DNA from: Saprospiraceae bacterium
GTDB lineage: Bacteria > Bacteroidota > Bacteroidia > Chitinophagales > Saprospiraceae
DNA: 8,444 nucleotides
Reading direction: 5' to 3'
NCBI GenBank assembly: GCA_023300255.1
Contig: JALZWC010000298.1
Location: 1 to 8,444 of the forward strand
Part shown: piece after piece, positions 1-4,727 of the stretch
Layout: each line of letters starts with the position of its first letter
How positions within the stretch are numbered: the stretch's first letter is position 1
Made by a program: the position numbers and the translations under genes
Notes under the pieces: generated by a model
Seen by the model: the letters and a program-made list of their open reading frames with translations, nothing else
What the model was told of the DNA's origin: nothing
Database searches by the model: none

Positions 1-49
1 TTTGTAACTTCGATGCGGTATGATAATCGTATAGCATCGAAGTTACAAA
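1..49. repeat. Perfect 16-bp inverted repeat at the window edge
   Basis: The arms at 1-16 (tttgtaacttcgatgc) and 34-49 are perfect reverse complements. The interior 18-32 can pair further with G-T wobbles, so the whole segment folds almost end to end. A second overlapping hairpin (38-44 with 48-54, cgaagtt/aacttcg) shares the right arm, giving two alternative folds. No open reading frame uses it. It starts at the first base of the window, so the element may continue to the left. It is probably a dispersed intergenic palindrome; there is no T-run that would make it a clear terminator. Confidence 0.7.
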
Positions 50-64
50 CTTCGACGATCCCAG

Positions 65-190
65 AGAATAGAAAGTAGAAACAATCTTTCGTTTACACAC
101 AACGAAATTTCGTTGATTCCTGCCTGCGTGCCTTGGCAGGCAGGTTTAAACGTAATCTGTCTCTATTCTCGCTTCTCTACTCTCTATTCT
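65..190. repeat. Long nested imperfect palindrome downstream of the DUF1080 gene
   Basis: An outer stem of 15 bp with one mismatch joins 65-79 to 176-190. An inner stem joins 90-95 to 147-152 (cgttta/taaacg). The centre is a GC-rich 9-bp hairpin, 119-127 with 136-144 (cctgcctgc/gcaggcagg). A separate perfect 14-bp palindrome (aacgaaatttcgtt) lies at 101-114, and tctctattct occurs twice at 160-169 and 181-190. The nested layout suggests one composite element of about 126 bp rather than chance hairpins. It ends 27 bp from the stop of the minus-strand DUF1080 gene and could act as a 3' structure for that mRNA, but no U-tract follows the GC-rich hairpin. Confidence 0.65.
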
Positions 191-216
191 AAAAAATGTA
201 CGGTAGTAATTTTTTA

Positions 217-978
217 TTATAATCTCTTAATCCGAATATTTCTAAAACTTACCATATCACCATGGTCTTGCAAACCAATATGCCCTTCATCAGCTTTAGC
301 ATATTCTTCCCAATCTGCAAATTTACTAGCCTGTACCATCGCTTCCCATTCCGGAGACCGTAGATCATATTCTACTACTTTTGCCCCATTCAAATAATGT
401 TCTACATGTCCTTTATTGATAACGATTCGAGCAGTATTCCATTCCCCTGCTGGATTTAATTTTTTATTAGTCGCAGTTTGCAAATCATAATTATCAGCCG
501 TCAAATGATGTTTAGTTACCGCAGGATCTCCTTCTGATATTTTAATATAATTAGCATCATCAATTATTTGATATTCTGGTGCACTCATATACATAGGTTG
601 GTCTTCTATTTCCTGTACTAAATAAAGGATACCACTATTAGCTCCTTTCGCAGCCATAAATTCTAATTGAAGATCAAAGTTCTGATATTTCTCTTTCGTC
701 ATAATATCGCCACCACCACTTTTAGGCAACAATACTAAAGCCCCTTTATTAACGGTCCAACCAGAATCAGGAAAATGATCTGTTCCATACTTGCGCCAAT
801 GTGCTCCAGAAATACCATCGAATAGCACCGTCCATTCGCCCGTTTCTTTTTCTGCTGCTGTAGTTATAGGAGCTGTTTTAGGTGCAGCTTTTTCTGTAGC
901 TGCAGGTTTATCTTGTTGGCAAGAAAGCAATAGATACAAGCAACAGATAGCTAGTATCGGGAAGACATGTCTTTTCAT
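217..978 (-). CDS. DUF1080 / 3-keto-disaccharide hydrolase-like lipoprotein
   Basis: The 253-residue product starts with a lipoprotein signal: positive MKRH, a hydrophobic stretch, then a lipobox LLSC with Cys20 as the predicted lipidated residue. A low-complexity Ala/Thr/Lys/Pro linker covers about 24-45. The rest matches the 3-keto-disaccharide hydrolase domain (PF06439, DUF1080): LFDG at 52-55, GGDI at 89-92, NSGILYLVQE at 114-123, PEYQIID at 135-141, GEWN at 178-181, HYLNG at 194-198, and the C-terminal GHIGLQDHGDMVSFRNI at 232-248. The family has a concanavalin-like beta-sandwich fold. Some members hydrolyse 3-keto-glycosides, and many are uncharacterised. The length suits a single-domain member and the gene appears intact. 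It is divergent from the sulfatase, and both products are predicted lipoproteins, so a joint role in glycan breakdown is inferred. The substrate cannot be read from sequence. Confidence 0.9.
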   Translation of the reverse strand: MKRHVFPILAICCLYLLLSCQQDKPAATEKAAPKTAPITTAAEKETGEWTVLFDGISGAHWRKYGTDHFPDSGWTVNKGALVLLPKSGGGDIMTKEKYQNFDLQLEFMAAKGANSGILYLVQEIEDQPMYMSAPEYQIIDDANYIKISEGDPAVTKHHLTADNYDLQTATNKKLNPAGEWNTARIVINKGHVEHYLNGAKVVEYDLRSPEWEAMVQASKFADWEEYAKADEGHIGLQDHGDMVSFRNIRIKRL

Positions 979-1006
979 AACTAATGTTTTTCGTTAAGGA
1001 ATAAAT

Positions 1007-1169
1007 TAAGTGGGTCGAATTAATTAAACGGGTATTTTATAAACATCTTTTTCCGCTATTTTTCCTTGAAAAATAAGTCCATAGCTAGGCTATGCACTGA
1101 TTTTTTAAGAAAAACTATCGAAAAAATCTAGTTCCTAAATTTACCCGTTTAATTAACACGACCCACTTA
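1007..1169. repeat. 163-bp palindromic element, copy 1 (MITE-like)
   Basis: The outer arms pair perfectly over 11 bp (1007-1017 with 1159-1169, taagtgggtcg) and, after a 2-base mismatch, over a further 15 bp (1020-1034 with 1142-1156). The centre is a small hairpin, 1080-1085 with 1089-1094 (catagc/gctatg). The core at about 1048-1130 is closely repeated at 4401-4483; within it 1069-1106 matches 4422-4459 with one difference. The outer arms are unrelated to those of the second copy. TA bounds both ends, which would fit a TA target duplication of the IS630/Tc1-mariner type, but a palindrome makes that match trivial. It carries no ORF. It lies between two divergent genes, 28 bp from the DUF1080 start codon, so it is not a simple terminator. 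Confidence 0.85.
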
Positions 1170-1194
1170 TAATATTGAACTTGTTTATTTCTCC

Positions 1195-1202
1195 CAAAGA
1201 TA
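1195..1202 (-). promoter_or_regulatory. Possible -7 promoter element for the DUF1080 gene
   Basis: Read on the minus strand this is TATCTTTG, a full match to the Bacteroidota primary sigma -7 consensus TAnnTTTG. No convincing TTG-type -33 box is seen about 20 bp upstream. If it is used, transcription would start near 1188 and give a leader of about 210 nt that contains the whole 163-nt palindrome. The match is short, so chance is possible. Confidence 0.35.
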
Positions 1203-1256
1203 TTAAAAACAATACTTTACACAGATTTTAAAACAACAAAATTTAAAATCATTTTT

Positions 1257-1264
1257 TACCTTTA
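1257..1264 (+). promoter_or_regulatory. Possible -7 promoter element for the sulfatase gene
   Basis: TACCTTTA differs by one base from the Bacteroidota consensus TAnnTTTG and sits 27 bp before the sulfatase ATG, implying a leader of about 20 nt. No clear -33 box is visible in the A/T-rich sequence upstream. This is a weak candidate, supported mainly by position. Confidence 0.3.
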
Positions 1265-1291
1265 GGGAAAATAAATTCTAAAACAAAACGA

Positions 1292-2983
1292 ATGAAAAAC
1301 CTTTTACTACTATTAATATTCGCCTTTGTTGTAATAAATTGTCAACCCACAGAAACAATTGAAAAAGAAAAAACAGCAACAAGCATTAATCCCAAATTAC
1401 CATTTCGCCCTAATGTTGTTTGGTTAGTAGCAGAGGACCTTAGTCCAGTTATTCCTTCCTTCGGAGATAGTACGATACAAACACCCAACATCAGTCGCTT
1501 AGCAGCCGAAGGCGTTTGTTATGATAATGTGTATTCCCCTTCCCCAGTCTGTTCGCCTAGTCGTGCGGCTTTATCGACAGGTATGTATCCTAATCATATT
1601 GGGGCTAGTCATATGCGAACAGGCCCTTGGTTTGCTTCGGATATGTCCGATGAATTCATTAAAGGATTTGATAAATATATGCCAGAAGGAATGAGTGCTT
1701 ATGAAGCACTACCTCCTACAGGCGTCCGAATGTTTAGTGAATATTTACGAGAAGAAGGATATTACTGTACGAATAATTCCAAGCAAGACTATCAATATAG
1801 ATGTTCTTTGACAGCATGGGATGAGACGAGTAATCAAGCCCATTGGAAAAATAGAAAAGCAGGACAGCCCTTCTTTGCTATCTTCAATTTTAATGAATGT
1901 CATGAATCTCAAATATGGGCAAGAGCAGCAGATTCTTTATGGGTAGATGAAAATTTAGCAGTACCCATTCCGCCCTATCTACCTGATACTGATATTGCAA
2001 AAAAGGATGTAAGACGAATGTATTCTAATGTAAAGTTAATGGATCATCGAGTAGGCGTACTTTTGCAAGAATTGGAGGAACAAAATTTACTAGATAGCAC
2101 AATCATTTTTTGGTATACCGATCACGGCGGACCATTGCCCAGACAAAAGCGTTTATTATATGATTCTGGCTTAAAAGTACCGATGGTTATTCGTTTTCCA
2201 AATCAACAATTTGCAGGACAACGAGACGATCAAATGATTAGTTTTATAGATTTTGGTGTGACTGTTTTATCTTTGTTAGGAATTCAAACTCCTAAAGTAG
2301 ATGGTAAGGCATTTTTAGGAAAATATAAAAAAGCAGAACGTCCCTATATATTTGCCGCAGCAGATCGTTTTGATGAATCTTATGATGCGAATAGAGCTGT
2401 AAGGGATAAGCGGTATAAATATATCAAGTACTATCAGCCAGAAAAGCCGATGCACTTACCAATCAACTATAGGAATCAGATGCCAATTATGCAAGAATTA
2501 AATAGATTGCTTGCAGAAGATAAGTTGACGCCAGCACAAGCACTATGGTTCAGAAAAACTAAACCTAAAGAAGAATTATTTGATACAGAGAAAGATCCAC
2601 ATGAAATTAATAATTTAGCGGATGATCCTAATTATGGAGATAAACTAAAGGAGTTGCGAGCAAAATGTGAAACGTGGGTCAACTCATTTGAACATACAGG
2701 CTTACTGCCAGAGAAAGAATTAGTAGAAAAATTACGACCTGGTGGAAAAGAGTGGAAAGTAAGTCAACCAATTATACAAGAAATTGATGGTGTTATTTCT
2801 TTAAATTGCGAAACAGAAGCGGCAACAATTGGCTACCAAATTTCTTCTAAAGAACAACAAGTGAATAGCTGGAAGATTTATACAAAACCATTTGCATTAA
2901 ATAAGGGAGATACACTAAAAGTCGTGGGAGATAGAATAGGCTATCGCTATAGTAATATAGTACATTACCAAGCTATTAAATAA
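1292..2983 (+). CDS. S1 family sulfatase, SGSH/heparan N-sulfatase-like lipoprotein
   Basis: The 563-residue product has a short signal peptide ending in VINC (Cys17), read as a lipobox, so it is probably surface or periplasmically anchored. The sulfatase domain starts at RPNVVWLVAEDLSP (39-52), with Glu48-Asp49 at the metal-binding position. The signature CSPSR at 87-91 makes Cys87 the residue that a formylglycine-generating enzyme would convert to the catalytic aldehyde hydrate. Other family landmarks are NNSKQDYQ at 161-168, CHES at 203-206, and TDHGG at 276-280 followed by a basic, substrate-facing stretch and GLKVP at 293-297. The layout, including ELFDTEKDPHEINNLADDP at 428-446, resembles sulfamidase (N-sulfoglucosamine sulfohydrolase) and its bacterial relatives. 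The last 60 or so residues look like an extra small beta domain. The true substrate is unknown; no maturase is encoded in this window. Confidence 0.92.
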   Translation: MKNLLLLLIFAFVVINCQPTETIEKEKTATSINPKLPFRPNVVWLVAEDLSPVIPSFGDSTIQTPNISRLAAEGVCYDNVYSPSPVCSPSRAALSTGMYPNHIGASHMRTGPWFASDMSDEFIKGFDKYMPEGMSAYEALPPTGVRMFSEYLREEGYYCTNNSKQDYQYRCSLTAWDETSNQAHWKNRKAGQPFFAIFNFNECHESQIWARAADSLWVDENLAVPIPPYLPDTDIAKKDVRRMYSNVKLMDHRVGVLLQELEEQNLLDSTIIFWYTDHGGPLPRQKRLLYDSGLKVPMVIRFPNQQFAGQRDDQMISFIDFGVTVLSLLGIQTPKVDGKAFLGKYKKAERPYIFAAADRFDESYDANRAVRDKRYKYIKYYQPEKPMHLPINYRNQMPIMQELNRLLAEDKLTPAQALWFRKTKPKEELFDTEKDPHEINNLADDPNYGDKLKELRAKCETWVNSFEHTGLLPEKELVEKLRPGGKEWKVSQPIIQEIDGVISLNCETEAATIGYQISSKEQQVNSWKIYTKPFALNKGDTLKVVGDRIGYRYSNIVHYQAIK

Positions 2984-3005
2984 GAGAGGAAAAGGAGAAA
3001 AAAAA

Positions 3006-3023
3006 CGCCCGCCGAAGCGAGCG
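3006..3023 (-). terminator. Intrinsic terminator with TTCG loop, oriented to the minus strand
   Basis: Read on the minus strand the sequence is CGCTCGC-TTCG-GCGGGCG followed at once by eight T residues (complement of 2998-3005), the textbook layout of an intrinsic terminator. The fourth base pair is a U-G wobble in minus-strand RNA but a C-A mismatch in plus-strand RNA, and no T-run follows on the plus strand. The structure therefore favours the minus strand. No minus-strand gene is visible to its right, so the transcript it would end is unknown. It lies 23 bp beyond the sulfatase stop. Confidence 0.6.
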
Positions 3024-3040
3024 CCAATAAGTCTTTTAAC

Positions 3041-3085
3041 CAAAACTCAATACATATTTATATTCAATATGTGTGCCAAGTTTTG
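3041..3085. repeat. Imperfect hairpin downstream of the sulfatase gene
   Basis: 3041-3047 (caaaact) pairs with 3079-3085 (agttttg), and 3049-3058 pairs partly with 3066-3074 (aatacatatt/aatatgtgt), around an A/T-rich loop. A further outer 7-bp pairing joins 2982-2988, which overlaps the sulfatase stop codon, to 3088-3094 (aagagag/ctctctt). It may be the 3' end structure of the sulfatase mRNA or a degenerate copy of a palindromic repeat. The A/T-rich stretch 3095-3178 up to the next gene shows no TAnnTTTG match and nothing else I can support. Confidence 0.45.
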
Positions 3086-3178
3086 AACTCTCTTCTCTAA
3101 TTTAAGCATAATTCATTGATAATCAAATTATAATAGATAATATTTTTTTATTATTTATTTTACAAATAGTTTATATAA

Positions 3179-3778
3179 ATGGCAAGAATAAAATTAGAGG
3201 ATAATTTCAAGAAAGCCATTACTGGATTATCGCATAAGCAGAAAGATCGCTTGCTGTTTCGTTTAATCGCAAAAGATAAAGCCTTAGTAGCCAAACTTCA
3301 CTTCGAATTAATTGAAGTGGAGCAGGGTGTAACTAAAGAAGATCGACGAGCAGTCGTAGAAGAAGAGTTAGTAAATGCCCTAGAGAGTTATAAAAATCAA
3401 TATTACTCTCCAGGTTACTTATTAATAAATATTCGTCATTTAAGTGGGGAGATTAATCGGCATGTAAAAGCTACTAGTGATAAGTATGGAGATGTCTATC
3501 TTAATTTTTTAATGCTCAATTACTCTTTTAGATTATTTGCAGATCAATTAAGAAAAGCTACTCCAGGAAGATCCAATACCTTTGATAAATATGTAGTCAA
3601 GCGAGCTTTACGTTTATTGAATCAGTTGGTGAAAATGCATGAAGATCATGTTTTAGACTTTGAAGAACCTATGAAAGAGCTAGGTATGCATATTGGGGAT
3701 CAGCCGAATACAATGGAGGTAGCGATACATTTGGGATTAGATGTTAATTATCTATTGAGAGGAGAAATAATAAAATAA
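3179..3778 (+). CDS. Hypothetical protein, 199 residues, probably all-helical and cytoplasmic
   Basis: I do not recognise a characterised family. The product is 199 residues, rich in Lys, Glu, Leu and Arg, with no signal peptide, membrane segment or cysteine. The pattern suggests a helical protein: an N-terminal basic/amphipathic segment (about 5-45, containing KQKDRLLFRLIAKDKALVAK), a charged middle region (50-75), a YYSPGYLLINIRHLSGEINRH stretch split by Gly/Pro at about 75-95, then further helices through YLNFLMLNYSFRLFADQLRK (107-126) and a C-terminal tail. It has its own start after an A/T-rich gap of almost 200 bp. It is followed by a hairpin repeat rather than a co-transcribed gene, so it is probably monocistronic. 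Coding bias and length argue for a real gene. The function is unknown and context gives no hint. Confidence 0.75.
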   Translation: MARIKLEDNFKKAITGLSHKQKDRLLFRLIAKDKALVAKLHFELIEVEQGVTKEDRRAVVEEELVNALESYKNQYYSPGYLLINIRHLSGEINRHVKATSDKYGDVYLNFLMLNYSFRLFADQLRKATPGRSNTFDKYVVKRALRLLNQLVKMHEDHVLDFEEPMKELGMHIGDQPNTMEVAIHLGLDVNYLLRGEIIK

Positions 3779-3809
3779 GTAGGTAGCAAATTTATACTAC
3801 CAATTAAAC

Positions 3810-3894
3810 GTAGCTTAGACCTCTGGTCTGAGTAGCACACATCCTAGAATTGCCGTTTTGTTAAATTTCTACTCAGACCAGAGGTCTAAGCTAC
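3810..3894. repeat. Perfect 26-bp inverted repeat with self-palindromic arms
   Basis: The arms 3810-3835 and 3869-3894 are exact reverse complements over 26 bp with a 33-bp spacer. Each arm also contains its own smaller palindrome (agacc-tct-ggtct at 3816-3828, and its complement on the right), so a cruciform or cloverleaf-like fold is possible. It has no T-run after the stem, which argues against a plain terminator. The perfect match suggests recent origin or active conservation. It sits 31 bp after the stop of the 199-residue gene and 13 bp before the next hairpin element. Confidence 0.85.
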
Positions 3895-3907
3895 ATTAGC
3901 TATCTAA

Positions 3908-3954
3908 CAACTACGGAGTAGTTGAACATGAATAACCTTGGATGAAATCCATGG
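3908..3954 (+). repeat. Two-hairpin REP-like element running into the zinc-ribbon gene start
   Basis: Hairpin 1 is 3908-3914 with 3918-3924 (caactac/gtagttg, loop gga). A linker ttgaacatgaataacc overlaps the end of hairpin 1 and runs into hairpin 2. Hairpin 2 is 3936-3943 with 3947-3954 (ccttggat/atccatgg, loop gaa), with a single mismatch at 3938/3952. This hairpin-linker-hairpin design, with an AACATGAATAACC linker, resembles dispersed palindromic repeats I associate with Bacteroidota intergenic regions; that is recall, not a search. Both candidate upstream start codons of the next gene (3942 and 3951) lie inside hairpin 2. Confidence 0.6.
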
Positions 3955-4244
3955 CAAAAAAACAACCTATGAAAGAAGAAAAAATAGCCTGCCCTAAATG
4001 CGATTGGGAACCAGACGGAGGAGAATACTGGGGCTGTAGTACTTGTGGGCATACTTGGGATACGTTCCAAACAGCAGCACGATGTCCATCTTGTGGCACG
4101 CAATATCGTCATACGCAATGTATTCCTCATGCAGGAGGCTGTAGTCAGTCCTCTCCTCATATAGACTGGTATCGGCACTTGGATGAGTGGTTACGAGAAG
4201 AGATAGAAAGTATCGTGATCGTAGCGGAGCCAGCCAAAGTTTAG
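3942..4244 (+). CDS. Small multi-zinc-ribbon protein of unknown function
   Basis: The product is 100 residues from this start. It has Cys pairs CPKC (17-20), CSTC (32-35) and CPSC (48-51), plus Cys60 and Cys67 and several His (37, 57, 63), enough for two zinc-ribbon-like sites. Other landmarks are DWEPDGGEYWGC (21-32), HTWDTFQTAARCP (37-49) and SPHIDWYRHLDEWL (71-84). I recognise this as a conserved small Bacteroidota-type protein without a known role. There is no signal peptide or membrane segment. The start is uncertain: ATG at 3942 and 3951 both sit inside a repeat hairpin, and ATG at 3969 (MKEEKIACPKC) is outside it. No Shine-Dalgarno helps. The Cys pattern makes nucleic-acid or protein binding possible, but that is inference. 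Confidence 0.8.
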   Translation: MKSMAKKQPMKEEKIACPKCDWEPDGGEYWGCSTCGHTWDTFQTAARCPSCGTQYRHTQCIPHAGGCSQSSPHIDWYRHLDEWLREEIESIVIVAEPAKV

Positions 4245-4360
4245 GGAGGTTTAAGGGGAATAAAATCCTTCAATTTTATACTATAACAAATATATTTTGG
4301 AGCATTCTTTGTTACCCAATCTAAAGGAAGGAGTAACCTATAATGATTTTTGCTCTATAT
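4245..4360. other. Intergenic stretch after the zinc-ribbon gene, no clear feature
   Basis: A/T-rich sequence with only weak, short inverted repeats: gagca at 4300-4304 with tgctc at 4351-4355, and gttac at 4311-4315 with gtaac at 4332-4336. These could be a decayed palindrome or a poor terminator for the zinc-ribbon gene. I see no gene, promoter match or T-run-linked stem here. The rest of the gap before uppS is occupied by the two palindromes listed next. Confidence 0.4.
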
Positions 4361-4521
4361 TAGGGTTGTTTCTAAATAAAAACACATATCTGAAAATAGA
4401 TTTTTCCGCTAGTTTCCTTCAAAAAATAAGTCCGTAGCTAGGCTATGCACTGATTTTTTGAAGAAAACTAGCAAAAAAATCTATAATTCATAGACGTATT
4501 CCTTATTTAGAAACAACCCTA
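4361..4521. repeat. 161-bp palindromic element, copy 2 (MITE-like)
   Basis: The terminal arms 4361-4379 and 4503-4521 are perfect 19-bp inverted repeats containing gggttgtttctaaataa, bounded by TA on both sides. The core at about 4401-4483 matches copy 1 (1048-1130): 4422-4459 has one difference from 1069-1106, and the alignment continues to 4483 with few changes. Core stems in this copy pair better than in copy 1 (gctagttt with aaaactagc). The roughly 40-bp outer arms show no resemblance to those of copy 1 although their lengths are nearly the same. There is no ORF. It is plausibly a non-autonomous mobile element; no transposase is present. Confidence 0.85.
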
Positions 4522-4537
4522 TCTCCACAACTTTTCC

Positions 4538-4545
4538 TAACTTTG
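4538..4545 (+). promoter_or_regulatory. Possible -7 promoter element for uppS
   Basis: TAACTTTG matches the Bacteroidota -7 consensus TAnnTTTG exactly. A -33 box is not evident; the expected position falls in the right terminal arm of the palindrome ending at 4521. If it is used, the uppS mRNA would have a leader of about 175 nt containing the nested palindrome at 4563-4701. Confidence 0.4.
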
Positions 4546-4562
4546 TAATAACGATTCACAAG

Positions 4563-4701
4563 TAAGTAAGTGCTTAGACAAAATTAAAGAACACAATTAG
4601 AATTTTATCTAAACACATAGGCACATAGCGTACATAGGCTATGTGCACTATGTGCCTATGTGTTTAAATATTACGTTTATTTTCGTCTAAGTATTTACTT
4701 A
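4563..4701. repeat. Nested long palindrome directly upstream of uppS
   Basis: An outer stem of 17 bp joins 4563-4579 (taagtaagtgcttagac) to 4685-4701 with two mismatches that become G-U pairs in plus-strand RNA. An inner stem of 18 bp joins 4611-4628 (aaacacataggcacatag) to 4648-4665 perfectly. The loop holds acataggctatgt (4632-4644) and allows an alternative pairing of 4621-4628 with 4639-4646. The acatag/ctatgt hexamer is reused several times. It ends 26 bp before the uppS ATG. It resembles the cacatag-type dispersed intergenic repeats I recall from this phylum, but the family was not searched. Confidence 0.8.
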
Positions 4702-4727
4702 TCTATCATATTTTCATAACAAGATTA

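Noticed and set aside
113..397. Plus-strand open frame of 94 codons
   Set aside because: It runs from the palindromic repeat into the antisense of the well-supported DUF1080 gene and its translation looks like no protein family.
791..997. Plus-strand open frame of 68 codons
   Set aside because: It is fully antisense to the N-terminal part of the DUF1080 gene, and its hydrophobic look comes from the complement of the signal peptide and Ala-rich linker.
3071..3079. E. coli-type promoter on the minus strand (TTGGCA with TATGTA 17 bp downstream) that could feed the minus-strand terminator
   Set aside because: Bacteroidota primary sigma factors do not use this consensus, and such matches are common in A/T-rich DNA.
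3810..3894. Intrinsic terminator for the 199-residue gene
   Set aside because: The spacer of 33 bp is long and no T-run follows the stem on either strand, so a palindromic repeat is the better reading.
3900..4178. Two minus-strand open frames over the zinc-ribbon gene
   Set aside because: Both are antisense shadows; the plus-strand frame has the ordered Cys pairs and conserved-looking motifs.
4611..4665. CRISPR-like or tandem repeat array of cacatag units
   Set aside because: The copies are inverted and overlapping rather than direct repeats with regular spacers; they are explained by one nested palindrome.
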